A stretch of 11,791 nt of DNA, from NCBI GenBank assembly GCA_017430835.1, contig JAFRMD010000084.1, forward strand, positions 1 to 11,791. Direction: 5' to 3'. The translations under genes were made by a program, and so were the position numbers. The DNA comes from Methanosphaera sp. Its GTDB lineage: Archaea > Methanobacteriota > Methanobacteria > Methanobacteriales > Methanobacteriaceae. The notes under the pieces are model-generated. The model made no database searches and was not told where the DNA came from. It saw only the letters and a list, made by a program, of their open reading frames with translations. Shown one piece after another: positions 1-6,281 of the stretch. Within the stretch, counting starts at the first letter, position 1. Every line of letters starts with the position of its first letter.

Positions 1-3000
1 GGTAATGGACAAATAACAATAAACGACACCAGTAAAATAACACCATACATATCAACATACAATGGAACATACACATTAAAAGACACAAACATTACAAAAG
101 CAAAAACAAACAACGGAAACCTAACAATACAAAACTCAACATTAAATAACCGTATAACTAATAATGGTACTTTAATTATTGGTGATGATTGTGTTTTAGG
201 CGATAATTTCATGATTTATGCAGAAAGCAATAGTTCAATTTTATCTAACTTTACTAATATTACATGTTATATAACACAATACCGTGGAAATAATTTCACT
301 ATTGAGAATCAAACATTAAGTAAAGTAATATCTAATAATTACAATACTAATTTAACTATTATTGATTCAACAGTTAATGCACAAATACAAAACATGGGTA
401 TAGTAATATTTAAAAATTCAACGATAAATGCGAGTTTTATGCAGCAAACATATCAAGCAACACTTATTCTTAGTGATGATACTATTATAGGTGATAATTT
501 CAGTATAAATCAAAACGGACAGATAGTTGCAAATGCTACAAATGAAAGAGCACCATATTTAAGTCGTCTTGATAACGGTACTGTAAGTAATTTAACTCTT
601 AACAAGGTATATTATGGTACTAATTTAACGATGATAAATTCAACAAATAGTAGATCCACCAATTTAAATAATTCAACTGTTATTAATTCAACATTTACCC
701 AACAATTACAATTAACAAATTCTACTCTAATCAATTCTACAATAATAGGTAATTTTATTACAAATGGAGAAGTATTTGTTGTTGATTCAATACTTGATTG
801 TAATCTAACTAATAATGGTGTTTTAATAATTAATGATGATACAATTATAGGTGAAAATTTTAATATTAAAGTACTTGGTGAAATAATAATAAACGACACA
901 AATAAAATAAATCCATATATTTCAGAATATTATAACAACACGACAATAGAAAATAAGATATTAACGGGTAATAAAATTAATAATGGTAATTTAACACTTG
1001 TTAATACTACAGTTAATAATCAACTTACAAATAATGGTAATTTAACACTTAACAATTCTATTATTAAAGGTAAAATTGTTAACAATGGAATTTTAACTAT
1101 AGATGAGGATACAATATTTGATGAAAATGTGGAAATTACAGGTTATGGAATAATAATTACTGATAATATTACAAGAGTTTTACCATATCTTTCCACTATA
1201 AATGGAAATTATACTATTAAAGATGAGAATATAGATAAAATTTATAATTTTATTGGACAGATAACACTTGAAAATTGTAATATAACCGCTGGATTTGATA
1301 ATAATTATGGTTTTTTAACTATTATAAATTCAAGCATAAATGTTGATGAAAGATATGATTACTGGCTTGAAAATAATGGCGTATTATTTATTGATTCTGA
1401 TAGTGAAATAATCAATGGAAATATCACTAACTTAGGTCAAATTTATTATGATAATTTACCTGAAAATTATGTATATAACCCTAAAATTCATATAATTAAT
1501 AATAAAACATTAAGTGTGTATTTTGGTCTTAGTCAAGATGTTTTAATTAATCCTGGAGATATTCTTGACTTCCAAGGAACAATAAACAAACCAAATGAAA
1601 ATCATATCTTAAAAATTGAAAATGTTAATGTTATAACATCCACCAATGATGGAAGAATAGAAAATATTAGTCAAGTAACTTACAGAAATGCTAATGTAAC
1701 CGGATTAACATTATTTAACACGCAATGTTTTATTCAATCTAATAGTACATGTGATAACATAACAAACATTGTAAATGATTCACGTATTGGAACAGGTTTA
1801 GGTCAAACAGCTATTAGTGGTGAAAATGTAACATTGAAAAACAGTTATATTTACACGCGTAATAATGGTGGAAGTAGTAGTGTTGTACTCCGTGCTAATT
1901 ATTGTAATATTATAAATAATACAGTCGTTGGTGGTGGAGGAAATGGAAATCTCATATACTTAACAACATATGGAACAGTAGTAACACCAGGACAAAAAGT
2001 AAATCACCACAACAAAATATTAAACAACACCATAATAGGACCAGAAGAAGAATCAGGAGTATGTATCGGATTCTGTTTAGCAGGAAGTGATAACATATTC
2101 GATGGAAATATTATAAACTATACTGGTGGAGGAGTAGCTATCCAATGGGGTAGTGGACAAGACGGAGACTACTCAGAAGACAGTGCCATCATCACAGAAA
2201 ACAACACAGTCAGCAACAACAAACTATACAGCGGATGCGGAATTAGCGGAGGAAACTATATCTATAACAATTATGTAGAATTAGGAGAAATATATGCTAC
2301 TAACAATTCAATAATAACAAACAACACCTGTTATGACTTAGCAATCATGCGTACAAGCAATATTAAAATAGAAAACAACAATATCCTAAACCAATTATAC
2401 ACATATAATGCATTAAATGCAAATACTACAGTAACCAATAACAATATCAATAAGATTAACATAACCACAAATACATCAGACATAACATTCAAAACAAATA
2501 ATATCACAGGACAAGTCAACATCGAAGGTAACAACATTAACTTCACAGAAAACAACATAACAAACAATGCAGAATACACCATCACGGGAAAAGGAAGCAA
2601 CAATACAATTACAAACAACTACTTAGTAGCAAAAACCACATTTGGTGATGCATCAGTAAACCTTAACCCTGAAAGCAACACGATAGGAAACAACAAACCA
2701 AAAGAAAATATACTCATAATAGACACAACAACATTCACAGCAGGACAAACAGCCACAATCACAGCTAGCATATACAACGACGGAGAACTAGTAAACACGA
2801 TAAACAAAGGTAAAGTAACCTTCAAAGTAAACGGTAAAACACTAAAAGACACTAATGGTAAAGTAATCTATGCAAAAGTAGTAAATGGTGTAGCTACAAT
2901 CGAAAACTACGTTGTACCAGAGGACTGGGCAAAAGAAGGCACCAGTATACAAGCAGTATACTCAGGAAGCACACAGTGTGAAAAACTAACCAGCGAAAAA

Positions 3001-3339
3001 ACAAACATAACAGTAGCAACTCCTGAAGCAGCACTCATCATAACCCCAATGACAAGTGACGTACAAACAGGAAGCACAGTAACACTTAAAGCTAAAGTAA
3101 CGGCTGGTGACAAAGCAATCACTATCGGTAAAATTGTCTTTAAAGTAAATGGTAAAACAGTAAAAGACGCTAACGGTAAAGTTATCTATGCTAAGGTAGA
3201 CCCTAATGGTGAAGCTAGTGTAGACTACACCATACCCGAATCCTTTAAAGCAGGAACTTACAACATTGAAGCTGTATTTACAGCATCAGGTTATGACAAA
3301 CTAACAAGCAATACTACAATGACTGTTGTAAAATCATAA
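1..3339 (+). CDS. Adhesin-like surface protein, 3' part (5' end outside window)
   Basis: Probable large secreted or cell-surface adhesin of the kind abundant in gut Methanobacteriales. The first ATG visible is at 211, but the same frame is open without a stop back to base 1 and carries the same repeat motifs there, so the gene starts upstream; 1112 residues are visible. Residues 1 to about 480 are Asn/Thr/Ile-rich degenerate repeats marked by PY(I/L)S (bases 43, 553, 913, 1183) and G(D/E)NF-like motifs (199, 490, 850, 1120). About 560-897 has short NNxI/NNTI-type repeats typical of a right-handed parallel beta-helix (NosD/pectate-lyase-like). About 901-1112 forms two Ig-like domains sharing the core FKVNGKT and NGKVIYAKV. 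It ends in VVKS with no transmembrane helix or sorting signal. N-x-S/T sequons are very numerous. The signal peptide cannot be seen. The ligand is unknown; the class is confident, the precise role is not. Confidence 0.88.
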   Translation, partial: GNGQITINDTSKITPYISTYNGTYTLKDTNITKAKTNNGNLTIQNSTLNNRITNNGTLIIGDDCVLGDNFMIYAESNSSILSNFTNITCYITQYRGNNFTIENQTLSKVISNNYNTNLTIIDSTVNAQIQNMGIVIFKNSTINASFMQQTYQATLILSDDTIIGDNFSINQNGQIVANATNERAPYLSRLDNGTVSNLTLNKVYYGTNLTMINSTNSRSTNLNNSTVINSTFTQQLQLTNSTLINSTIIGNFITNGEVFVVDSILDCNLTNNGVLIINDDTIIGENFNIKVLGEIIINDTNKINPYISEYYNNTTIENKILTGNKINNGNLTLVNTTVNNQLTNNGNLTLNNSIIKGKIVNNGILTIDEDTIFDENVEITGYGIIITDNITRVLPYLSTINGNYTIKDENIDKIYNFIGQITLENCNITAGFDNNYGFLTIINSSINVDERYDYWLENNGVLFIDSDSEIINGNITNLGQIYYDNLPENYVYNPKIHIINNKTLSVYFGLSQDVLINPGDILDFQGTINKPNENHILKIENVNVITSTNDGRIENISQVTYRNANVTGLTLFNTQCFIQSNSTCDNITNIVNDSRIGTGLGQTAISGENVTLKNSYIYTRNNGGSSSVVLRANYCNIINNTVVGGGGNGNLIYLTTYGTVVTPGQKVNHHNKILNNTIIGPEEESGVCIGFCLAGSDNIFDGNIINYTGGGVAIQWGSGQDGDYSEDSAIITENNTVSNNKLYSGCGISGGNYIYNNYVELGEIYATNNSIITNNTCYDLAIMRTSNIKIENNNILNQLYTYNALNANTTVTNNNINKINITTNTSDITFKTNNITGQVNIEGNNINFTENNITNNAEYTITGKGSNNTITNNYLVAKTTFGDASVNLNPESNTIGNNKPKENILIIDTTTFTAGQTATITASIYNDGELVNTINKGKVTFKVNGKTLKDTNGKVIYAKVVNGVATIENYVVPEDWAKEGTSIQAVYSGSTQCEKLTSEKTNITVATPEAALIITPMTSDVQTGSTVTLKAKVTAGDKAITIGKIVFKVNGKTVKDANGKVIYAKVDPNGEASVDYTIPESFKAGTYNIEAVFTASGYDKLTSNTTMTVVKS
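2809..2880 (+). repeat. Ig-like domain core repeat, copy 1
   Basis: A 24-codon block in the first C-terminal Ig-like domain of the adhesin. It matches the block at 3127-3198 in 20 of 24 residues, with the shared core FKVNGKT, KD, NGKVIYAKV. The copies lie 318 bp (106 residues) apart, the size of one domain, so this is tandem domain duplication. Third-codon positions differ between copies, so the duplication is not very recent. Confidence 0.85.
3127..3198 (+). repeat. Ig-like domain core repeat, copy 2
   Basis: Second copy of the 24-codon Ig-like core, in the C-terminal domain of the adhesin. It differs from copy 1 at four residues (V to I, T to V, L to V, T to A), all conservative for a beta-sandwich core. 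Confidence 0.85.
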
Positions 3340-3432
3340 AAATATATACTCATACAAGCAATTTACAACATATCATCCTTTTAATTGTATTGGATATAAC
3401 TTAATAATAAACTATAAAATAATTAGTTTGAA

Positions 3433-3468
3433 GTGGAGATTACACTTCTCCACGATTTATCTTTTTTT
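3433..3468 (+). terminator. Hairpin and T-run terminator after adhesin
   Basis: A perfect 7-bp stem GTGGAGA / TCTCCAC (3433-3439 and 3447-3453) with a 7-nt loop is followed by a run of seven T (3462-3468). It lies about 95 bp after the adhesin stop codon. Archaeal termination depends mainly on the T-run, with or without a hairpin, so this is a good candidate end for the adhesin transcript. Confidence 0.6.
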
Positions 3469-3627
3469 ATTAACAAATTTCATCTAAATCAATATTATAC
3501 TTAGTATTAGTCCATTATCCCATTAGTACTGGTATTACAACTGATGGTAAATTATTAAATAGTCTAATTTAATGATATAATATCGAACATACCTCTTAAT
3601 AAACGATAAAATTTAATGAATATTTAG

Positions 3628-3653
3628 CTTCGCTATACTCCCATATAACGAAG
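3628..3653. repeat. Imperfect 10-bp inverted repeat (hairpin)
   Basis: CTTCGCTATA and TATAACGAAG flank a 6-nt loop and pair at nine of ten positions. It lies between the adhesin terminator and the operator cluster. It is not followed by a clean T-run, so it may be an additional termination element, a protein site, or incidental. Confidence 0.4.
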
Positions 3654-3659
3654 AGAAAA

Positions 3660-3683
3660 TTTTAAAAAATTTAATTTTTAAAA
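3660..3683. repeat. AT-only inverted repeat
   Basis: TTTTAAAAA (3660-3668) and TTTTTAAAA (3675-3683) form a perfect 9-bp inverted repeat around a 6-nt spacer. It sits just upstream of the first 19-bp operator-like element. In such AT-rich DNA this can arise by chance, but it could be an easily melted or curved segment. Confidence 0.3.
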
Positions 3684-3699
3684 AAGAGACTTCTACCTA

Positions 3700-3718
3700 G
3701 TTCAAATTGTTTTTGAAA
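3700..3718. promoter_or_regulatory. Operator-like 19-bp element, copy 1
   Basis: GTTCAAATTGTTTTTGAAA. The left half-site GTTCAA is perfect and the right half is TTGAAA against the ideal TTGAAC. First of four copies of the same 19-bp inverted-repeat layout (six-base arms, seven-base spacer) upstream of the restriction locus. Confidence 0.6.
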
Positions 3719-3760
3719 ATATTAACAAAATAGAATAAATTTATAAAAATTATTTACGAA

Positions 3761-3779
3761 GTTCAATTAGATTTTGAAC
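3761..3779. promoter_or_regulatory. Operator-like 19-bp element, copy 2
   Basis: GTTCAATTAGATTTTGAAC. Both six-base arms are perfect (GTTCAA / TTGAAC). It starts 61 bp after copy 1, about six helical turns. Confidence 0.65.
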
Positions 3780-3801
3780 CAAATAATACAAGAAAGATAT
3801 T

Positions 3802-3820
3802 GTTCAAAATAATTTTGAAT
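3802..3820. promoter_or_regulatory. Operator-like 19-bp element, copy 3
   Basis: GTTCAAAATAATTTTGAAT. Eight of nine base pairs are symmetric. It starts 41 bp after copy 2 (about four turns) and ends 1 bp before the putative BRE and 7 bp before the TATA box, so a bound protein could either block or help TBP/TFB. Confidence 0.65.
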
Positions 3821-3821
3821 T

Positions 3822-3835
3822 GAAACCTTTATATA
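3822..3835 (+). promoter_or_regulatory. Archaeal BRE/TATA promoter of the restriction locus
   Basis: The TATA box TTTATATA (3828-3835) is an exact match to the archaeal consensus, with a purine-rich BRE-like GAAACC directly upstream (3822-3827). Expected initiation is roughly 25 bp downstream, near the purines at 3855-3861, leaving a leader of about 75-80 nt before the ATG at 3937. It lies between operator-like copies 3 and 4, which fits regulated expression of hsdS1 and the downstream genes. Confidence 0.72.
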
Positions 3836-3861
3836 GTATGGACAATAGATAATAATATAGA

Positions 3862-3880
3862 GTTCAAAATCAATTTGACC
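3862..3880. promoter_or_regulatory. Operator-like 19-bp element, copy 4
   Basis: GTTCAAAATCAATTTGACC. The left arm is perfect; the right arm TTGACC has one mismatch to TTGAAC. It starts 60 bp after copy 3, directly at or after the predicted start of transcription, a classic place for a repressor to stop RNA polymerase. Confidence 0.62.
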
Positions 3881-3911
3881 TCTAACATAGGTGCCTGAAA
3901 AATAATAAAAA

Positions 3912-3923
3912 TCACATATGTGA
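3912..3923. promoter_or_regulatory. 12-bp perfect palindrome touching the hsdS1 ribosome binding site
   Basis: TCACATATGTGA is a perfect 12-bp palindrome whose last base is the first base of the AAGGAG ribosome binding site (3923-3928). It could be a dimer-binding site in DNA or a short RNA stem next to the Shine-Dalgarno sequence. Only one copy is present. Confidence 0.35.
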
Positions 3924-3936
3924 AGGAGTTGTGAAC

Positions 3937-4518
3937 ATGGAAAATGAAATAACTATTAAAAAATTAGGTGAAATTGCAGATGTAATCACAGGAGTTAGAC
4001 TTACAAGGTTTGAAAAAGGTAAAACCATACCCCAACAAGCAATTATCCATAAATCAATAACCGATGAATATACAGAGATTATCCCAGAAATAGTAGAAGC
4101 CAATCAAGAAATAGATAATAAATATTTAACTCAAGAAAACGACATCATCTATAAATTACAAGGTACTCCCCTAGGTAAACGAATAACAAATGAAACTGGG
4201 TTAATAGTAAGCCATTCCTTCGCAATAATTAGAACTAAAGATGCATATAGCCCAACATATCTAGAAAACTTCCTACAATATCCGACAATACAAAAAACAT
4301 TACAAATCATAGCAAATGAAAGTATGATTCCACAAATAAATACCAAGACACTGAAAAACCTAAAAATAATCTTACCAAACAGTGAAAAACAGGAAGAATA
4401 TGCTAAAATTGCAAATTTGATTGATTTAAGAATAAAAACCAATCAAAAACAAATAATGAATGATAAAAATATGAAAATATCAATAATTAATAAAATAATT
4501 GGTGATAACCATGACTAA
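3937..4518 (+). CDS. hsdS: Half-size type I specificity subunit (single TRD), hsdS1
   Basis: Type I restriction S subunit that would direct a methylase/restriction complex to DNA through a target recognition domain (TRD). The ATG at 3937 is preferred over the GTG at 3931 because AAGGAG (3923-3928) is then 8 nt away rather than 2. The 193-residue product is half the usual ~400: LGEIADVITG at the N-terminus (residues 10-19), a TRD, the NDIIYKLQG signature around 68-76 (equivalent to GDILIxxxG), then one conserved helical region starting about residue 150 (EKQEEYAKIANLIDLRI). There is one TRD and one conserved region, so it would need to dimerise or pair with another S to make a bipartite recognition unit. 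It overlaps the next gene by 8 bp. It may be a functional half-S or a reduced remnant; the intact frame and good signals favour function. Confidence 0.85.
   Translation: MENEITIKKLGEIADVITGVRLTRFEKGKTIPQQAIIHKSITDEYTEIIPEIVEANQEIDNKYLTQENDIIYKLQGTPLGKRITNETGLIVSHSFAIIRTKDAYSPTYLENFLQYPTIQKTLQIIANESMIPQINTKTLKNLKIILPNSEKQEEYAKIANLIDLRIKTNQKQIMNDKNMKISIINKIIGDNHD
4501..4506 (+). promoter_or_regulatory. Ribosome binding site deciding the hsdM1 start
   Basis: GGTGAT inside the end of hsdS1 lies 4 nt before the ATG at 4511. It excludes the in-frame TTG at 4499, which lies upstream of it, and supports translational coupling of hsdS1 and hsdM1. Confidence 0.7.
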
Positions 4519-5959
4519 AATAACCTTTGAAGAATTATTCCTCAATGAATCTGAAGTATTACGACGTAGCTTAGATTTGAATGAATATAAAGAGCTAGTG
4601 TTAAAACTAATCTTCTTTAAACATGTAAATAACCTATTTGAAAAAAGATTTAAAGAATTATTGGATGAAAATGAAGGATTCGAAGAAGACCCTGACTTTT
4701 ACCTTGGAGAAGGGATAGATTATATACCTAAAAATGAAAGATGGGACACTTTAGTTAATACTCCAAATACCTTCGATCAATGCAATCTTATCGAACGAGC
4801 CATACAACATATATGCTATCCCAAACTTAAGATAACCAACAGACCAACATATGCAAATAAAACCATAGAACCCATTTTGAGTAGACTAATAACATTACTA
4901 GCACAAATAGATATCACCGATACAATCACTCTACCAAAAACATTCGATGATTGTTTGAAAGCAATATCAATACAGGAAGCAAAGATATCTGGAGAATTTT
5001 ATTCCCCAACATCAATTGTAGATTCATTAATAAACATAGTACAGCCAAATGAAGGAAGAGTATATGATCCATGCTGTGGAAGTGGTGGAATATTCGTACA
5101 ATCATCAAAATTTATAGAAACACATAGTGGAAATATAAATGATATCTCCATGTATGGACAAGAAATCAACATTACAACATGGAAAATAGCAAAAATGAAT
5201 ATCAAAATACACGACATCGATGTGGACTTGGGAGAACAACCCATGGATACATTCAGTAATGATTTACACCCAACACTTAAAGCAGATTACATAATTGCTT
5301 GTCCACCATTTAATTTAAGAAATTGGGGACAAAATAAACTGAAAGATGATTCAAGATGGAAGTATGGACTACCACCAAAAGGTAACGCAAATTATGCATG
5401 GATGCAACACATGATACACCATCTTTCAAGTCGTGGAAAAATAGGATTAGTACTAGCAAATGGATCGTTATCATCCACCACAAGTGGTGAAGGAAAAATA
5501 AGACAAGCTATAATAGAAGATGACTTAGTTGATGCAATAATCACATTGCCAACACAATTATTCTATTCAACAGGGATACCGGTAAGTCTATGGTTTTTAA
5601 ACAAAGACAAAACACAAAAAGGAAAAACACTATTCATCGATGCCCGAGAACTAGGAACAATGGTAACACGTAAACAACGTGAACTAACAGATGAAGACAT
5701 CCAACTAATGGCAGACACATACAACAAATACACAGAAGGAACACTAGAAGATGAAAAAGGATTCTGCAAAGTAGCAACAATTGATGACATTAAAGAACAA
5801 GACTACCTGTTAACTCCCGGAAGATATGTGGGATTTAGACCAGAAGAAGATGATTATGATGTGATTAATCTTAACCAATTACGTAAAACGAATAAAGAAA
5901 ATCAAAATAAGATAAATAAATTAAATAAAGAGATTGAAGAGTTATTGAATCAGTTATAA
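4511..5959 (+). CDS. hsdM: Type I methyltransferase subunit paralogue with altered motif IV, hsdM1
   Basis: HsdM-family N6-adenine methylase, 482 residues from the ATG at 4511, which overlaps the hsdS1 stop (ATGACTAA). Visible motifs: N-terminal helical domain (about 1-130), GEFYSP at 161-166, SAM-binding motif I DPCCGSGG at 186-193, and motif IV as CPPF at 264-267 where the family has NPPF/Y. The usual (D)xLGxxYEYxLxxFA segment before GEFY is replaced by KTFDDCLKAISIQ. From GEFY onward it is collinear, without gaps, with hsdM2 for about 290 residues and very similar; the N-terminal third and the last ~35 residues (an Asn/Lys-rich coiled-coil-like tail) differ. Loss of the catalytic Asn and of the YEY segment suggests weak or no methylation activity, perhaps a structural, DNA-binding or regulatory partner. 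The SAM-binding motif is kept and the frame is intact, so it is not an obvious pseudogene. Confidence 0.88.
   Translation: MTKITFEELFLNESEVLRRSLDLNEYKELVLKLIFFKHVNNLFEKRFKELLDENEGFEEDPDFYLGEGIDYIPKNERWDTLVNTPNTFDQCNLIERAIQHICYPKLKITNRPTYANKTIEPILSRLITLLAQIDITDTITLPKTFDDCLKAISIQEAKISGEFYSPTSIVDSLINIVQPNEGRVYDPCCGSGGIFVQSSKFIETHSGNINDISMYGQEINITTWKIAKMNIKIHDIDVDLGEQPMDTFSNDLHPTLKADYIIACPPFNLRNWGQNKLKDDSRWKYGLPPKGNANYAWMQHMIHHLSSRGKIGLVLANGSLSSTTSGEGKIRQAIIEDDLVDAIITLPTQLFYSTGIPVSLWFLNKDKTQKGKTLFIDARELGTMVTRKQRELTDEDIQLMADTYNKYTEGTLEDEKGFCKVATIDDIKEQDYLLTPGRYVGFRPEEDDYDVINLNQLRKTNKENQNKINKLNKEIEELLNQL
5444..5508 (+). repeat. 65-bp exact repeat shared with hsdM2 (block A, copy 1)
   Basis: Identical base for base to 10678-10742 in hsdM2. 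It encodes the GLVLANGSLSSTTSGEGKIR region. Sequence on both sides is only about 80% identical, so the block stands out as a conversion tract. Confidence 0.85.
5681..5775 (+). repeat. 95-bp exact repeat shared with hsdM2 (block B, copy 1)
   Basis: Identical base for base to 10915-11009 in hsdM2, covering the segment from ELTDEDIQLMADTYN to GFCKVA. Both third-codon positions and protein are identical, which selection on the protein alone would not produce. Confidence 0.85.
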
Positions 5960-5974
5960 CTTCTCTAATATCTC

Positions 5975-5980
5975 TTTTTT
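5975..5980 (+). terminator. Possible weak T-run terminator after hsdM1
   Basis: Six T residues within a pyrimidine-rich stretch (5961-5980) follow the hsdM1 stop by 15 bp. In archaea such tracts can cause partial termination, which would lower expression of the small-protein pair relative to hsdS1-hsdM1. No hairpin precedes it. Confidence 0.25.
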
Positions 5981-5996
5981 CATGAGGGTGATTTGT

Positions 5997-6269
5997 ATGA
6001 AGTATATTATAAATGCATTTAGTACTAAAATGATTAAAAAAGGTTCAAATTTATCTATAAACGTGAAGATGGTATTTGAAGATGAAGTATTAAGAGAAAA
6101 GGATAATTGTATATCCGTTGTTGGTCACCATAATTTAGCAGAGCACTTGGGTATTCCTAGAAATAGGATTAGTATAATGTTAGAAAAAGGAGATATTGCA
6201 TACTTAATAGAAAGTAGTAAGTTTAATAATCATGTTAGTTATTATTATAAAAAATTAACTGTAATATAA
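5997..6269 (+). CDS. Small DUF1874-like protein (AcrIII-1/B116-type fold), copy a
   Basis: A 90-residue protein. The ATG at 5997 is chosen because GGTGAT (5987-5992) is 4 nt upstream and the product then begins MKYIINAFS, as DUF1874 members do; the ATG at 5982 would precede the ribosome binding site. Features resembling DUF1874 (STIV B116, SIRV1 gp29/AcrIII-1, Crn2, ICEBs1 YddF): NAFS at 6-9, VVGHHNLAEHLG at 41-52, NR at 56-57, and KGD at 64-66 followed by a hydrophobic strand. In AcrIII-1 the His of the GH motif is catalytic for cleavage of cyclic tetra-adenylate; His44 occupies that place here. The protein is shorter than viral members (~115) and lacks their QLxxRLPEG segment after GD, so ring-nuclease activity is uncertain. 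STIV B116 was reported to bind DNA, so a regulatory role is also possible. It lies 37 bp after hsdM1 and 12 bp before its paralogue. Confidence 0.6.
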   Translation: MKYIINAFSTKMIKKGSNLSINVKMVFEDEVLREKDNCISVVGHHNLAEHLGIPRNRISIMLEKGDIAYLIESSKFNNHVSYYYKKLTVI

Positions 6270-6281
6270 CGGGTGGTAATT

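Larger units (their letters stand above)
3340..3936. other. Non-coding region between adhesin and restriction locus
   Basis: About 600 bp of very AT-rich sequence with no credible gene on either strand. From left to right it holds a hairpin/T-run terminator (3433-3468), a short stretch with nothing recognisable (about 3470-3600), a hairpin at 3628-3653, an AT-only inverted repeat at 3660-3683, four copies of a 19-bp inverted-repeat element (3700-3880), a TATA box (3828-3835), and a 12-bp palindrome next to the ribosome binding site (3912-3923). It separates the surface-protein gene from the restriction-modification operon and acts as the control region of the latter. Confidence 0.8.

Noticed and set aside
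211..213. ATG at 211 as the start of the adhesin gene
   Set aside because: The frame is open to base 1 and the upstream 70 codons carry the same repeat motifs; no promoter or ribosome binding site lies before 211.
1..1440. CRISPR-like or short tandem DNA repeats in the adhesin
   Set aside because: Repeats are at the protein level, degenerate in DNA and of irregular spacing; no constant repeat-spacer pattern is present anywhere in the window.
3501..3570. Short open stretch in the intergenic region as a gene remnant
   Set aside because: No start signal, no recognisable similarity to the adhesin or Hsd proteins, and too short to judge.
4499..4510. TTG start for hsdM1, and similar upstream starts at 3931, 5982 and 6273
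   Set aside because: Each lies before or inside the ribosome binding site that serves the later ATG (3937, 4511, 5997, 6282), and for the small proteins the family N-terminus fits the later start.
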